Shown: piece after piece, positions 53,775 to 64,000 of the stretch
Layout of the letters: the number at the start of each line of letters is the position of its first letter
How positions within the stretch are numbered: the stretch's first letter is position 1
Origin: JAOPZW01 sp963707695
GTDB lineage: Bacteria > Actinomycetota > Thermoleophilia > Solirubrobacterales > Solirubrobacteraceae
Reading direction: 5' to 3'
Assembly: GCA_963707695.1 (NCBI GenBank)
Contig: CAVPQY010000005.1
Location: 1 to 64,000 of the forward strand
Length of the DNA: 64,000 nucleotides
The notes under the pieces: generated by a model
Database searches by the model: none
What the model was told of the DNA's origin: nothing
Seen by the model: the letters and a program-made list of their open reading frames with translations, nothing else
Made by a program: the position numbers and the translations under genes

Positions 53775-55003
53775 GGCGCGCCGCCGCCGGGGTCGGGCGT
53801 GACGAGCCCGGTCTCGTAGGCCAGGACGACCGCCTGCACGCGGTCGCGCAGGCCGAGCTTGGCGAGCACGCGCGCGACGTGCGTCTTGACCGTGTTCTCG
53901 CCGAGCACGAGCTCGACGGCGATCTCCGCGTTCGACAGCCCGCGGGCCAGCAGCCGCAGCACGTCGAGCTCGCGCGCGGTGAGCTCGGCCAGCGCGGGCG
54001 GCAGGCCGCCCGGCTCGGGCCGCGCCGCCTGGGCGAAGCGGCCGATCAGCCGTCGGGTGATCGACGGCTCCAGCAGGGCGTCGCCGCCGGCGGCGACGCG
54101 CACCGCGTCGAGCAGCCGGTCGGGCGGGGCGTCCTTGAGCAGGAAGCCGCTCGCGCCGATGCGCAGCGCCTGGAAGACGTACTCACCCGCGTCGAAGGTC
54201 GTGAGCATCACGACCGCGGTGTCGAGGTCGGGGTCGGACAGGATGCGCTCGGCCGCCTGCAGGCCGTCGAGCTCGGGCATCCGGATGTCCATGAGGACGA
54301 CGTCGGGGCGCCGGCGGCGCACGAGGTCGACTGCGGCGCGCCCGTCGCCCGCCTCGCCGACGACGGTCAGGTCGGGCTCGGCGTCGACGATGACGCGGAA
54401 CCCCGTGCGCAGCAGCCGCTGATCGTCCGCGATGAGGACCGTGATGGGCCGTGCGGGCGCCGCGGGCGCCTCGTCGGCGGGCGCGAGGTCGGCGGGTGTC
54501 GCCCCGTCCTCCCAGGCGACCAGGGCGACGGCGACGGCCTCGCCGAGCCCCCGCAGGCGCAGCGCGCCGGCGGGACGCAGGAGGTCGCCCAGGCGGCGCC
54601 CGGCCACCTGGCGCACGACGTCGGAGACGAGGATCTCGCCCTCGCCGGCCGCGTCGCAGAGCCGGCTGGCGACGTTGACCGGCGTGCCGTAGAGGTCGGT
54701 GCCGTCGGCGATCGGCTCGCCGGCGTCGAGCCCGACGCGCAGCGCGAGCCCGTCGCCGTCCGCGGCGGTGGCGCGCTGCATGTCGATCGCGCAGCGCACG
54801 GCCGCCACGGCGCTGGCGAAGACGACCATGAGCCCGTCACCGGTCGACTTGACCTCGCGCCCGCCATGGGCGCCGACCGCGGTGCGCAGCGCGTCGAAGT
54901 GCGCCCGGCGCAGCGCGTCGGCGCGGTCGTCGCCGACGCGGTCGAACAGCGACGCCGACCCGACGAGGTCCGTGAAGAGGATCGTGACGAACTCGGGCTC
55001 CAT
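53771..55003 (-). CDS. Adenylate cyclase domain fused to a NarL-type response regulator
   Basis: 410 residues. Class III cyclase at 1-165: metal Asp12 (LFTDLVGS) and Asp56 (KSTGDGL), adenine-selecting Lys52 and Asp103 (TDLYG), and transition-state Asn110/Arg114 (VNVASRL), so ATP should be cyclised. A linker leads to a receiver domain (about 188-305; phospho-Asp239 in LMDIRMPELDG, Lys290) and a LuxR helix-turn-helix (about 337-400, LTARELDVLRLLARG...NTVKTHV). One chain thus couples cAMP synthesis to phosphorylation and DNA binding. It converges with hspR and opposes two kinase genes that probably signal to it. Confidence 0.85.
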   Translation of the reverse strand: MEPEFVTILFTDLVGSASLFDRVGDDRADALRRAHFDALRTAVGAHGGREVKSTGDGLMVVFASAVAAVRCAIDMQRATAADGDGLALRVGLDAGEPIADGTDLYGTPVNVASRLCDAAGEGEILVSDVVRQVAGRRLGDLLRPAGALRLRGLGEAVAVALVAWEDGATPADLAPADEAPAAPARPITVLIADDQRLLRTGFRVIVDAEPDLTVVGEAGDGRAAVDLVRRRRPDVVLMDIRMPELDGLQAAERILSDPDLDTAVVMLTTFDAGEYVFQALRIGASGFLLKDAPPDRLLDAVRVAAGGDALLEPSITRRLIGRFAQAARPEPGGLPPALAELTARELDVLRLLARGLSNAEIAVELVLGENTVKTHVARVLAKLGLRDRVQAVVLAYETGLVTPDPGGGAP

Positions 55004-55122
55004 CGGCGGCGAGCATCATCGCCGCCGCGGCGGCCCGCGTCACCCTCCCGGGGGAGCGCCGTCGACGAGGTTCACCCGCGCGGATGACGACGGGGCGGCC
55101 CGCGGGGCCCAGGATCGGACCC

Positions 55123-56286
55123 ATGAGCCACCAAATCCCCGCAGCCCGGCCCGAAGCCGCCATGCTGCGCTCCATGGAGCCCGCCGGCATCGACGTCGGC
55201 TTCCGCGACCTGCTGCTCGCGCTCGTCTTCAGCGCGCTGGGCGTCCTCCTCATGGTCGAGAACGTCAACGAGGCGGCGGAGAACGCGCCGGTCGCCGCCG
55301 TCCCGGTGTTCCTCCTGGTGTCCGTGCCGCTGATCTGGCGGCGCTCCGCGCCGCTGGCCGCCGCCGCCGGCGTCCTGGCCGCGGTCCTCCTGCACACCGC
55401 GCTCTTCGGCTCGCTCACCCGCTGCGGCGTGGCGTTCCCCGTGGCGTTCCTCATGGCCTTCGCCACGGGCGCCTACCTCGACCGCCGCGAGGCCCGGATC
55501 GGGCTCGGCCTCGCCGTCGCGTGCCTCGTCGCCGTGACCCTCGACGACCACTCGGTCGGCTTCGACGCCCTGCCCTTCTTCGTCCCGATCACGATCGCGG
55601 TCTGGGGCATGGGCCGCGTCGTGCGCTCGCGCGGTTCCCTCATCACCGAGCTGCGGGCGCGCACCGACGAGCTGCGCACGACGCGCGACGAGCGCGCCCG
55701 GCTGGAGGTGGCAACCGACCGGGCACGGCTCTCGTCCGAGCTCGACGAGCTGCTGCACCGCCGGCTGGGCGAGCTGGCCCAGCTCGCCGACCCGGCCGCG
55801 CGCCCCGGCGACGCCGACGGCGCCACGGCGACGTTCGCCGCCATCGAGCGCGAGGGGCGTCGCACGCTCGACGAGATGCGGGCCGTCGTCGGCGTGCTGC
55901 GCCAGGACGGCGCTGCGCCACCCACCGCGCCGCAGCCGACCCTGACGGGCCTCGAGGCCCTGGTCCTGCGCGCCAAGGGCGACGGGGCGCGGCTCCGGGT
56001 AAAGGGCAGCCCGCGGGCGCTTCCGCCCGGCGTCGAGCTGTCCGCGTACCGCATCGTCGAGCACCTCCTCGACGCCGTCGAGGACGAGCCGGGCGTCGAG
56101 GTGCTCGTCCGCTTCGGCGACGACGCGCTCGAGCTGGCCGTGACCGGAGCGTCGACGCGGCGCGCCGACGCGGCGCTCGAGCGCGCCCGCGAGCGCGTCC
56201 AGCTGCACCGCGGCACGCTGCGGACGACGATGCGCGGCGACCGCGCCGAGGCCCTCGTGCTCCTCCCGGTGGCCGGGGCGGCCTGA
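55123..56286 (+). CDS. Degenerate NarL-type sensor kinase
   Basis: 387 residues from ATG 55123. Four or five membrane helices (residues ~28-165), a short coiled coil, then a dimerisation helix that reads ARLSSELDELLHRRLGE where an active kinase has ELHD: the phospho-His is Asp208. The ATPase part lacks the N-box Asn (VEHLLDAVEDEP). It therefore probably cannot autophosphorylate, and may instead sense and regulate the neighbouring active kinase. It lies 2 bp before that gene. Confidence 0.75.
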   Translation: MSHQIPAARPEAAMLRSMEPAGIDVGFRDLLLALVFSALGVLLMVENVNEAAENAPVAAVPVFLLVSVPLIWRRSAPLAAAAGVLAAVLLHTALFGSLTRCGVAFPVAFLMAFATGAYLDRREARIGLGLAVACLVAVTLDDHSVGFDALPFFVPITIAVWGMGRVVRSRGSLITELRARTDELRTTRDERARLEVATDRARLSSELDELLHRRLGELAQLADPAARPGDADGATATFAAIEREGRRTLDEMRAVVGVLRQDGAAPPTAPQPTLTGLEALVLRAKGDGARLRVKGSPRALPPGVELSAYRIVEHLLDAVEDEPGVEVLVRFGDDALELAVTGASTRRADAALERARERVQLHRGTLRTTMRGDRAEALVLLPVAGAA

Positions 56287-56287
56287 G

Positions 56288-57430
56288 GTGCCCGTCCGCC
56301 GGCGCGGGATCCTGCTGGCCGTGGCCCTCGGCGCGCTCGGCGCGCTGCTCGGCGTGCTGGCCGGCGCGCACCCGCTCGGGATCGCGGCCGGGATCGCGCT
56401 CGGGGCGTCACTGCCGGTCGCGCCACGGCACCCGGCGGCGGCGTGGGGCACGGCGTCGGCCGCGGTCCTCGTCACCGCGCCGGGCCAGCTGCTGCCCTTC
56501 GGCGCCGAGGCGCTGATCGGCGCGCACTGCTTCGCCGCAGGTCGCTACAGCGACCGGCGAGGGGCGGTGCTGGGCCTCGTGGCGCTCGGGGGCTCGAGCC
56601 TCGTGCAGGGCGTGGTCGCGGACGCCAGCCTCGTCCCCTTCCTCCTGCTGGCGGGCACCGCATGGCTCCCGGGTCGGGCGGTGCGAGAGCGCGAGGTCGT
56701 CGCGGCCGCGCTGGCCGAGCGCGCCCGCGAGCTCACCGAGGAGCAGGAGGCCTACGCCGCCCTCGCCGTCCGCCACGAGCGCGCGCGGATCGCCGCCGAG
56801 CTGCACGACATCGTGGCCCACGCGATCAGCGTCATGGTCGTCCAGGCCGGGGCCGGTCAGCGCGTCGCGGCCGCCGACCCGGCGCTGGCCGGCGAGGCCT
56901 TCGCCGCGATCGCCGGGGCCGCCCGCCAGGCCGAGGACGACATGGGGCGCCTCGTGGTCCTGCTCTCGGACGACGACCCGGCCGGGAGCGGCGTCGACAC
57001 GGCCGACGCCGACCTGGCGCTCGTCGAGGACCTCGTCGCCCACGCCGCGCGCAGCGGCCTCGACGTGGCGCTCCGGCTCGAGGGCCGATGCGACGGCGTG
57101 CCGGGCGCCGTCGCCCACGCCGCCCACCGCGTGGTGCAGGAGAGCCTGACCAACGCGCTGCGCTACGCCGCGGGCGCGGCGGTCAGGGTGCGCGTCCGCG
57201 GCGACGCCGAGACGCTCGAGCTCGAAGTCGTCAACGGTCCCGCGCCCAGGGCGGCCGCGCTCGCGGGGATGGGCACCGGGAACGGGCTGCGCGGCCTGCA
57301 CGAGCGCGTCCAGGCCTGCGGCGGCCGGCTCGACGCCGGCCCGCTGCCCGAGGGCGGCTGGCGCGTGGCCGCACGGCTGCCCCAGCGCGCCGCGGCAGCG
57401 GTGCCCGACGCGGCCGCCGCCGGCGTCTAG
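56288..57430 (+). CDS. NarL/DesK-type sensor histidine kinase
   Basis: 380 residues. Four to six membrane helices, then a HisKA_3 with ELHDIVAHAISVM (phospho-His173) and an HATPase with VQESLTNALRYA (N-box) and GTGNGLRGLHERV (G-box). All catalytic residues are intact. It should pass phosphate to a NarL-type regulator; the cyclase-regulator fusion encoded just upstream on the opposite strand is the obvious partner. Confidence 0.85.
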   Translation: MPVRRRGILLAVALGALGALLGVLAGAHPLGIAAGIALGASLPVAPRHPAAAWGTASAAVLVTAPGQLLPFGAEALIGAHCFAAGRYSDRRGAVLGLVALGGSSLVQGVVADASLVPFLLLAGTAWLPGRAVREREVVAAALAERARELTEEQEAYAALAVRHERARIAAELHDIVAHAISVMVVQAGAGQRVAAADPALAGEAFAAIAGAARQAEDDMGRLVVLLSDDDPAGSGVDTADADLALVEDLVAHAARSGLDVALRLEGRCDGVPGAVAHAAHRVVQESLTNALRYAAGAAVRVRVRGDAETLELEVVNGPAPRAAALAGMGTGNGLRGLHERVQACGGRLDAGPLPEGGWRVAARLPQRAAAAVPDAAAAGV

Positions 57431-57942
57431 GCGCCGCTGCGGGGCCCGCGCGTCGCCCCGCCCCCGCGGCTCGCCGTCTCGGCCCGCCGCTCACCCGGGC
57501 CGGTGGTCGCGTCGTGCGCCACGCCGGCCTGGGAGCGGTCGACCTCGGAGGGGTCGGTGTCGCCGTGGGTGGCATAGTCGCCGCCCCGGGCGACGTTGAC
57601 CTCGGCCTGCCGCTCGGCGGCGACGCGGCCCGGGTGGTCCTTGGGGAGGTCGTGGGGGCTGACCTCGTCGTGGGCCTCCGGCGTGTCGCCGAGCGCCGTC
57701 TCGTCGTCCGGGACCAGGTGCGTCGAGGGCACCGGGTCGGTGTTGTCGGACATCGCCTCTTCCAGCGACCCGTCGCGGCGCACCTTGCGCCGCGCGAGCG
57801 CCCGGTTCAGCAGCGCGTAGCCGGCCAGCAGCGCGACGAGCACGAGGACCGGGACGATGTACCCCGGCTCGCCGGTCAGCAGCGCCGTCGCGGCGAACGC
57901 GACGAGGAAGAGCACCACGACGCCGGTCATCCATCGGGCCAT
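57427..57942 (-). CDS. Membrane protein with a duplicated acidic motif
   Basis: 171 residues: two hydrophobic helices (about 4-21 and 27-45), then a charged soluble part with LGDTPEAHDE followed by SPHDLP and DHPGR, and a disordered tail. The same motif block makes up most of the next protein (58013-58225). The gene is preceded by GGGTAGCGC 6 nt before its ATG, exactly as the next gene is. Shares CTAG with the kinase stop. No known family. Confidence 0.65.
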   Translation of the reverse strand: MARWMTGVVVLFLVAFAATALLTGEPGYIVPVLVLVALLAGYALLNRALARRKVRRDGSLEEAMSDNTDPVPSTHLVPDDETALGDTPEAHDEVSPHDLPKDHPGRVAAERQAEVNVARGGDYATHGDTDPSEVDRSQAGVAHDATTGPGERRAETASRGGGATRGPRSGA

Positions 57943-58012
57943 GGAGCAGCGCTACCCGCCCGCGCGGATCGGGCGTCTTCCCGCTCGTCGTCCCCGCCCG
58001 CCGGCGGCCGGC

Positions 58013-58225
58013 TCAGGCGTCGCCGCGCGTCGTCCCGCCCACGCCGCCGCTCTGCTCCTCGGCGGCCTTCCGGCCGGGGTGGTCCTGGGGCAGGTCGTGG
58101 GGGCTGATCTCGTCGTGGGCCTCCGGCGTGTCGCCGAGGGGCGTCTCGTCGTCCGGGGTGAGCGGGCCGAGGGGCTCGCGGGCGTCGTCGTCGTGGGGGG
58201 GCGGGTCGTGCCGCTGCTCGCTCAT
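58013..58225 (-). CDS. Small acidic paralog of the preceding protein
   Basis: 70 residues: an Asp/His-rich start (MSEQRHDPPPHDDDAREP), then DDETPLGDTPEAHDE and SPHDLP, DHPGR. It lacks the membrane helices of its paralog. Nucleotide identity is high over ~80 bp (around 57,640-57,720 vs 58,080-58,160), so duplication is recent. Promoter-like GGGTAGCGC lies 6 nt before ATG 58225. Confidence 0.6.
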   Translation of the reverse strand: MSEQRHDPPPHDDDAREPLGPLTPDDETPLGDTPEAHDEISPHDLPQDHPGRKAAEEQSGGVGGTTRGDA

Positions 58226-58249
58226 GACCCGGCGCTACCCGTCTCGGGC

Positions 58250-58283
58250 ATTGCGCAATAATCTCAGTCAGCTACACTGAGAT
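58250..58283 (+). promoter_or_regulatory. clpB promoter with HspR-type operator
   Basis: ATCTCAGT (58261-58268), 7 nt, ACTGAGAT (58276-58283): a perfect 8-bp inverted repeat. It overlaps a TACACT -10 (58273-58278), with TTGCGC as -35 16 bp upstream. A second palindrome, ATTGCGCAAT (58250-58259), covers the -35. HspR binding would directly block RNA polymerase. Same layout as the dnaK site. Confidence 0.7.
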
Positions 58284-58288
58284 CTGCC

Positions 58289-60841
<2,553 letters not shown>

Positions 60842-60854
60842 TAGAACCGGCGCC

Positions 60855-61136
60855 ATGCCGACCTACATCTTGCTGACGACCCTCACCCCCGAGGGCGTGC
60901 AGACGGTGAAGAACAACCCGCAGCGCATCCGCGAGGTCAACCGCGAGATCGAGCAGCTCGGGGCCACCGTCAAGCAGCAGTGGGCGACGCTCGGGCGCTT
61001 CGACTTCGTGAACATCGTCGAGGCGCCCGACGAGCACACCATCGCGCGCGTGTCGCTCGAGCTGAGCTCGCGCGGGACCGGGTCCTACGAGACCCTGATC
61101 GGGATCCCGATCGACGACTTCATCGCCTCCCTCTAG
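60855..61136 (+). CDS. GYD domain protein
   Basis: 93 residues, dimeric ferredoxin-like fold: YILLTTLTPEGVQTVKNNPQRI, VNREIEQLGATVKQQWATLGRFDFVNIVEAPDE, SLELSSRGTGSYETL. The GYD family has no assigned reaction. It ends directly before the purD GTG, so may be co-expressed with the purine genes. Confidence 0.85.
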   Translation: MPTYILLTTLTPEGVQTVKNNPQRIREVNREIEQLGATVKQQWATLGRFDFVNIVEAPDEHTIARVSLELSSRGTGSYETLIGIPIDDFIASL

Positions 61137-62420
61137 GTGAAGGTCCTCGTGGTCGGCGGGGGCGGTCGCGAGCACGCGATCGTCCGGGCGCTGCGGCGCT
61201 CGCCGCAGGCCCCCGAGGTGCTCTGCGCGCCGGGGAACCCCGGCATCGCCGCGGACGCCCGGTGCGCCGACGTCGGCGTGACCGACGTGGACGCGCTCGT
61301 CGCCCTGGCCCGCGCCGAGGGCGTCGACCTCGTCGTCGTCGGCCCGGAGGCGCCGCTCGTCGAAGGGCTGGCGGACGCGCTCGAGGCGGCCGGGATCACG
61401 GTCTTCGGGCCGGGGGCCGAGGGCGCGCGGCTGGAGGGCTCCAAGGCCCACGCGAAGCAGCTCATGGCGGCGGCCGGGGTCCCGACGGGCGGCTGGGCGA
61501 CCGTGCGGGACGTCGCCGCCGGCCTGGAGGCGGTCGGCGGGCGCTACCCCGCGGTCGTGAAGTTCGACGGCCTGGCCGCCGGCAAGGGCGTGGTCGTCGC
61601 CGAGGACGAGGGCCAGGCCCGCGCGGCGCTGGAGGCCTTCCTCGTCGAGCGCCGCCACGGGCCCGGGCCGGTCGTCGTGGAGGAGTTCCTCGACGGCGAG
61701 GAGCTGTCCCTGCTGGCGCTGTGCGACGGCGAGCGCGCGGTCCCGCTGGCGCCGGCGCAGGACTTCAAGCGCCTCGGCGAGGGGGACACGGGACCCAACA
61801 CGGGCGGCATGGGCTCCTACTCGCCCGTGCCCGGTGTCGACGCCGCGCGCGCGGAGGCGCTCTGCGCCGCGGTCCACCAGCCCGTCGTCGACGAGCTCGC
61901 CCGCCGCGGCGCCCCGTTCCGGGGCGTCCTCTACGCGGGGCTCATGCTGACCGCCGACGGCCCGCGCGTCCTGGAGTTCAACGTGCGCTTCGGCGACCCC
62001 GAGACCCAGGCCGTGCTGCCGCGCCTGCGCAGCGACCTGCTCGACCTGCTGCAGCGCTGCGCGCGCGGCGGCGGGCTGGCGGGCGCGCCCCCCGTCGCAT
62101 GGGACCCGCGCACGGCGGTGACGCTCGTCCTGGCCGCGCCCGGCTACCCCGAGGCGCCGCGGACCGGCACCCCGATCGCGGGCCTCGAGGCCGCGGCCGC
62201 CACCGGCGCCGAGGTGACGCACGCCGGCACCGCCCGCCCGCCCGGCGCCGACCGCGGGCCCGTGCTCACCGCCGGCGGCCGCGTCCTGAACGTGACGGCG
62301 CTCGGCGACGACCCGGCGGCCGCCCGCGCCGCCGCCTATGCTGCCGCCGACCTGATCACCTTCGAGGGCCGTCAGCTGCGCCGCGACATCGCGCTGCGGG
62401 CCGTGGAGCACCCCGCATGA
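61137..62420 (+). CDS. purD: Phosphoribosylamine-glycine ligase
   Basis: 427 residues from GTG 61137, adjacent to the GYD stop. ATP-grasp: MKVLVVGGGGREHAIV, VVGPEAPLVEGLAD, FDGLAAGKGVVVAEDE, EEFLDGEELSLLAL, DTGPNTGGMGSYSP, VLEFNVRFGDPETQ. Makes GAR in purine synthesis. Overlaps purE by 4 bp. Confidence 0.95.
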   Translation: MKVLVVGGGGREHAIVRALRRSPQAPEVLCAPGNPGIAADARCADVGVTDVDALVALARAEGVDLVVVGPEAPLVEGLADALEAAGITVFGPGAEGARLEGSKAHAKQLMAAAGVPTGGWATVRDVAAGLEAVGGRYPAVVKFDGLAAGKGVVVAEDEGQARAALEAFLVERRHGPGPVVVEEFLDGEELSLLALCDGERAVPLAPAQDFKRLGEGDTGPNTGGMGSYSPVPGVDAARAEALCAAVHQPVVDELARRGAPFRGVLYAGLMLTADGPRVLEFNVRFGDPETQAVLPRLRSDLLDLLQRCARGGGLAGAPPVAWDPRTAVTLVLAAPGYPEAPRTGTPIAGLEAAAATGAEVTHAGTARPPGADRGPVLTAGGRVLNVTALGDDPAAARAAAYAAADLITFEGRQLRRDIALRAVEHPA

Positions 62421-62929
62421 GCGACAGTCCGGACGTGCAGCGTGGGACCGCGAGCGTGACCGAGGCCGAAGAGGCCGCGGAGACGGCCGAGGAGGTCGAG
62501 GCCGACCTCGCGGCCCTCGACGTCGACACCCCGCGCGTGGGGATCATCATGGGGTCCAAGAGCGACCTCGAGACGATGGAGCAGGCCGGCAAGGTCCTCG
62601 AGGACCGCGGGATCCGCTACGAGATCCGCGTCATGTCGGCCCACCGCGAGCCCGACACGGTCGCCGACTACTGCCGCAACGCGAAGATGCGCGGCCTGCG
62701 CGTGATCATCGCGGGCGCCGGGCTCTCCGCCGCGCTGCCCGGCGTGGCCGCCGCCCACACCGAGCTGCCCGTCGTGGGCGTCCCGCTCTCGAGCCGGCTG
62801 AGCGCCATGGGCGGCCTCGACGCCCTGCTCAGCGTGGCCCAGATGCCGCCCGGCGTGCCCGTCGCCTGCGTCGGGCTGGACAACGCGAAGAACGCGGGCC
62901 ACCTGGCCGCGCGGATCCTCGGCGCCTAG
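62417..62929 (+). CDS. purE: N5-CAIR mutase (class I PurE)
   Basis: 170 residues. Core from residue ~36 (RVGIIMGSKSDLETM) with MSAHREPD, IAGAGLSAALPGVAAAHT and VPLSSRLSAMGGLDAL. Moves the carboxyl in AIR carboxylation. The first ~35 residues are an acidic helix-like extension (VTEAEEAAETAEEVEADL) not found in most PurE. Shares CTAG with the next gene. purK is not adjacent. Confidence 0.92.
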   Translation: MSDSPDVQRGTASVTEAEEAAETAEEVEADLAALDVDTPRVGIIMGSKSDLETMEQAGKVLEDRGIRYEIRVMSAHREPDTVADYCRNAKMRGLRVIIAGAGLSAALPGVAAAHTELPVVGVPLSSRLSAMGGLDALLSVAQMPPGVPVACVGLDNAKNAGHLAARILGA

Positions 62930-63981
62930 CGGGGCGGGCCGCCGGCCGGGCCCCCGGCGACGCGGGGCGCCGAGCGCCCGTGCAGGGCGCGCAGCAGCGT
63001 CGGCAGCGCCCGGTGGAGCTCGCGCCGCCAGTAGGGCCAGGTGTGCGTGCCGGGTCCGTAGAGGTCGGTCCGGGCGCGGACGCGCAGCGCGCGCAGCCGG
63101 CGGACGAACGACCGCGTCTCGGCCCCCACCGTGGCCTCGATGCCGTCGCGGGGGCGCCCGCGGCGGTCGAACGGGCCCGGGCGCCCGTCCCCGGAGGCCA
63201 CGAAGAGCCGGGTGCCGCGCAGGCGCGCGGCCAGCGCGGTCGGGTCGTGCGCGGCCCACGTCGCGCGGTCGCCTGCGGGGTCGCCCCAGACGGCCCGCGC
63301 GTCCGGCGTGAAGGCGCCCATGAGCCCGAGCAGGAACGCGGCGTGCTGCCGCGGGTGGACCAGGCCGGAGAAGGAGGCGGCCGCGCCGAAGACCCCCGGA
63401 TGGCGGGCCGCGTAGGCCATGGCGCCGAGGCCGCCCATCGAGAGCCCGGCGATCGCCCGCCGCCGCCCGGCGCCGAAGTCGCGCTCGAGCAGGCCGCGCA
63501 GCTCGCGGAGGTGGAACGTCTCCCACGCCGGGGCGCCGCCCCGTCCGCCGTTGCGCCAGTCGGAGTAGAACCCGACCGCGCCGCCCTCGGGCAGCACGAC
63601 GAGCGCGTCGCGCAGCGCGCGGAGGCGGGCGACGTCGGTCGAGCGCGCCCAGCTGTCGTAGGTGTCGCAGCAGCCGTGCAGCAGCCAGAGCACGGGCCAG
63701 TGCCGTCGCGGGTGCGCCGACCACCCGCGCGGGGTGAGCAGGCGGACCTGCGCGGTGCGGCCCAGCGCACGCGACCGGACGGTGAGGTCCAGCACGCGCG
63801 GCGCGACGTGCCGCTCGGCGACGACGCGTGCGGAGGCGCCGGGGGCCGGGCGCGCCGCGGGGCGCGCCGGCGCGCCGTCGCCGCAGCCCGCGCCGGCGAG
63901 GACGACGACGAGCAGCGCGAGGGCGGCGGCGGACCGCGGGAGGGGCCGGGACGGACGGGGCACGGTCGGGGAGGGTCGCAC
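62926..63981 (-). CDS. Secreted esterase, antigen 85/esterase D-like
   Basis: 351 residues. Signal peptide with lipobox VVVLAGAGC (Cys33). Alpha/beta hydrolase: LWLLHGCCDTYDSWARSTD, VLPEGGAVGFYSDW, nucleophile IAGLSMGGLGAMAYAARHP (Ser), acid/His in VASGDG and GPGTHTWPYWRREL. Resembles antigen 85 and the esterase family used in cell-wall or lipid acylation; a mycolate role is unlikely outside mycolic-acid bacteria. Located at the contig end; start ATG 63981 is plausible, promoter beyond window. Confidence 0.78.
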   Translation of the reverse strand: MRPSPTVPRPSRPLPRSAAALALLVVVLAGAGCGDGAPARPAARPAPGASARVVAERHVAPRVLDLTVRSRALGRTAQVRLLTPRGWSAHPRRHWPVLWLLHGCCDTYDSWARSTDVARLRALRDALVVLPEGGAVGFYSDWRNGGRGGAPAWETFHLRELRGLLERDFGAGRRRAIAGLSMGGLGAMAYAARHPGVFGAAASFSGLVHPRQHAAFLLGLMGAFTPDARAVWGDPAGDRATWAAHDPTALAARLRGTRLFVASGDGRPGPFDRRGRPRDGIEATVGAETRSFVRRLRALRVRARTDLYGPGTHTWPYWRRELHRALPTLLRALHGRSAPRVAGGPAGGPPR

Positions 63982-64000
63982 GTCGGGGGGCCGCGACCGA

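Overview
The window looks like a long-read metagenomic contig joined from two sources. Positions 1 to about 4,400 have moderate GC. They carry a carboxypeptidase-regulatory-like secreted protein with a signal peptide ending in AQ, a palindromic intergenic repeat, and a ~1,000-residue M14 metallopeptidase whose frame breaks at least ten times in 3 kb. This part resembles Gemmatimonadota. From about 4,400 to the end the DNA is very GC-rich, tightly packed and actinobacterial. The gene content suggests Actinomycetota, probably class Thermoleophilia (Solirubrobacterales-like): dnaK-grpE-dnaJ-hspR, inositol phospholipid genes, a type 2 IPP isomerase beside crtI/crtB, and many 4-bp start/stop overlaps. 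The taxonomy is inference from protein style. Frame breaks continue to about 5.7 kb, with one more at about 19.5 kb; I read them as sequencing indels.

Layout of the actinobacterial part. 4.4-9.5 kb (minus): crtB, crtI, IPP isomerase, a D,D-carboxypeptidase, a small membrane protein and a rhomboid protease. 9.5-25 kb: a lipoate and 2-oxoacid dehydrogenase district with lipA, lipB, two complete E1alpha/E1beta/E2 sets (one generic, one pyruvate-dehydrogenase-like) and lpd as the likely shared E3. Small accessory genes are interspersed. 25-28.6 kb: thiE on the minus strand, and a TPP riboswitch driving thiO-thiS-thiG. 28.6-41 kb: mixed housekeeping and accessory genes, including argF, rlmD, trmO, hydrolases, an M48 peptidase, a possible presenilin-like membrane protein and a divergent uracil-DNA-glycosylase-like protein. 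41-46 kb: a glycosyltransferase-PHP fusion and an inositol lipid cassette (ino1, a CDP-alcohol phosphotransferase, an AUR1-like PAP2 enzyme). 46-49.5 kb: a polytopic membrane protein, an alpha/beta hydrolase, an endonuclease III-like protein and a GNAT protein. 49.5-61 kb: the dnaK-grpE-dnaJ-hspR operon, an adenylate cyclase-response regulator fusion facing two histidine-kinase genes (one degenerate), two paralogous small proteins, and clpB. 61-64 kb: purD, purE and a secreted esterase.

The genes form a few coherent systems. LipA/LipB supply the lipoyl cofactor for the two E2 proteins, and Lpd reoxidises it. HspR probably controls dnaK and clpB through a shared inverted repeat (ATCT....-N7-ACTGAGAT) found upstream of both. 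The thi operon is controlled by a riboswitch whose closing helix can cover the ribosome binding site. Two compositional habits stand out. Many genes start 7-10 nt after a TANNNT box, suggesting leaderless mRNAs. Eight convergent gene pairs end in one shared CTAG. I saw no rRNA, tRNA, CRISPR array, transposase or prophage genes.
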